Position numbers and translations under genes: made by a program. Shown here piece by piece: positions 63,657 to 64,000 of a DNA stretch of 64,000 nucleotides (the first letter of the stretch is position 1; every line of letters begins with the position of its first letter). This DNA is from an uncultured Bacilli bacterium. Lineage in GTDB: Bacteria > Bacillota_I > Bacilli_A > RF39 > UBA660. The notes below the pieces were generated by a model, which was not told the DNA's origin, made no database searches, and worked only from the letters and a program-made list of their open reading frames with translations. Where the stretch lies: NCBI GenBank assembly GCA_947624915.1, contig CANQMF010000001.1, positions 1 through 64,000 on the forward strand, written 5' to 3'.

Positions 63657-64000
63657 ATGAAAAATATTCTTTTTGTTTTAGGTGCTTTGTTATTATTGAT
63701 TGTTATTTCAAAGGGCGTAACTGAAAGTGATTTAATACCTGAAGATGCTATAAGGATAAGAGTAATTGCAAATTCTGATAGTGAAGAGGATCAGACACTT
63801 AAACAAGAAATTAGGCAAGATGTAGAATCGTATTTGTATAATGAATTAAAGGATGCTGAAAGTGTTGATGAGGCAGATTTATTAATTAGAAAGAGTATTC
63901 CTGGGGTTAAAAAGATTATTAATAGTTATACAGATGATTATACTTTAAATTATGGAATGAATTATTTTCCTCAAAAAGAATATAAAGGTATTACTTATGA
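63657..64000 (+). CDS. spoIIR: Stage II sporulation protein R (partial, 3' end beyond window)
   Basis: At least 114 residues, ATG at 63657 behind TAGGAGATGACGAT. Signal anchor (MKNILFVLGALLLLIVISKG), then the SpoIIR signature IPEDAIRIRVIANSDSEEDQ and TLKQEIRQDVESYL. In Bacillus SpoIIR is secreted from the forespore and triggers SpoIIGA to process pro-sigma-E. This is good evidence for a sporulation pathway in this lineage. Confidence 0.92.
   Translation, partial: MKNILFVLGALLLLIVISKGVTESDLIPEDAIRIRVIANSDSEEDQTLKQEIRQDVESYLYNELKDAESVDEADLLIRKSIPGVKKIINSYTDDYTLNYGMNYFPQKEYKGITY

Noticed and set aside
1..64000. CRISPR arrays, tRNA or rRNA genes
   Set aside because: No regularly spaced repeats, no TTCRANN T-loop contexts with matching acceptor stems and no rRNA-like sequence were seen; the only GGTTCAAG-like hit is in the SRP RNA.

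Overview
This is the replication-origin region of a low-GC Firmicutes chromosome, most likely an uncultured spore-forming member of the Bacilli. The gene order is that of the Bacillus origin. SpoVT, BofA, RicT(YaaT), SpoIIR and WhiA point to sporulation ancestry, and a short ComK is present. Stop codons are standard, with TGA used as stop. Base composition is strongly AT-rich throughout.

The origin lies around dnaA (about 25.0-27.1 kb). Genes to its left mostly run on the minus strand and genes to its right mostly on the plus strand, so nearly all are co-directional with replication. Two DnaA-box clusters flank dnaA. Their dominant box is TTATGCACA rather than the usual TTATCCACA, and DnaA has Asn where the family has the box-reading Asp.

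Left arm, from the origin outward: dnaN, a head-on cysteine-rich lipoprotein, comK, recF-gyrB-gyrA, SRP RNA, tadA, then dnaX-ybaB-recR-bofA-holB-ricT-trmN6-rsmI-pth-mfd. Beyond these lie a head-on CBS-type pyrophosphatase, spoVT, and a T-box-led dut/metG/tatD cluster that ends in a partial YabE-like 3D protein. A perfect Noc-binding palindrome sits in rsmI and a parS-like palindrome lies between the SRP RNA and tadA.

Right arm: rpmH-rnpA-yidC-jag, pta, mnmE, a TM2 protein, a DUF2752 protein, mnmG-rsmG, and a very large Noc. Noc has intact N- and C-terminal domains separated by more than 500 low-complexity residues that carry repeated F-(L/F)-D-P motifs. Then come CorA, a zinc-ribbon membrane protein, an LppM-like lipoprotein and an MBL-fold protein.

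From 41.7 to 51.3 kb is an accessory island bounded by 163-bp direct repeats (9 mismatches) that contain the promoter region and first codons of uvrB. It holds a Cro/C1 regulator, a frameshifted SpoVT paralogue, an AMP-forming ligase paired with a hybrid histidine kinase, a frameshifted GNAT, an IS3-family relic, three small membrane-protein genes, and next to the right repeat a decayed tyrosine recombinase.

After the island come uvrB, a 4-TMS membrane protein, lgt-glmR-whiA, a GdpP-like protein reduced to its DHH-DHHA1 core, rplI-dnaB, an M23/G5 peptidase where walRK-yycHI usually lie, walJ-rlmH, two zinc-ribbon membrane paralogues, and the start of spoIIR. No tRNA gene, rRNA gene or CRISPR array was seen.
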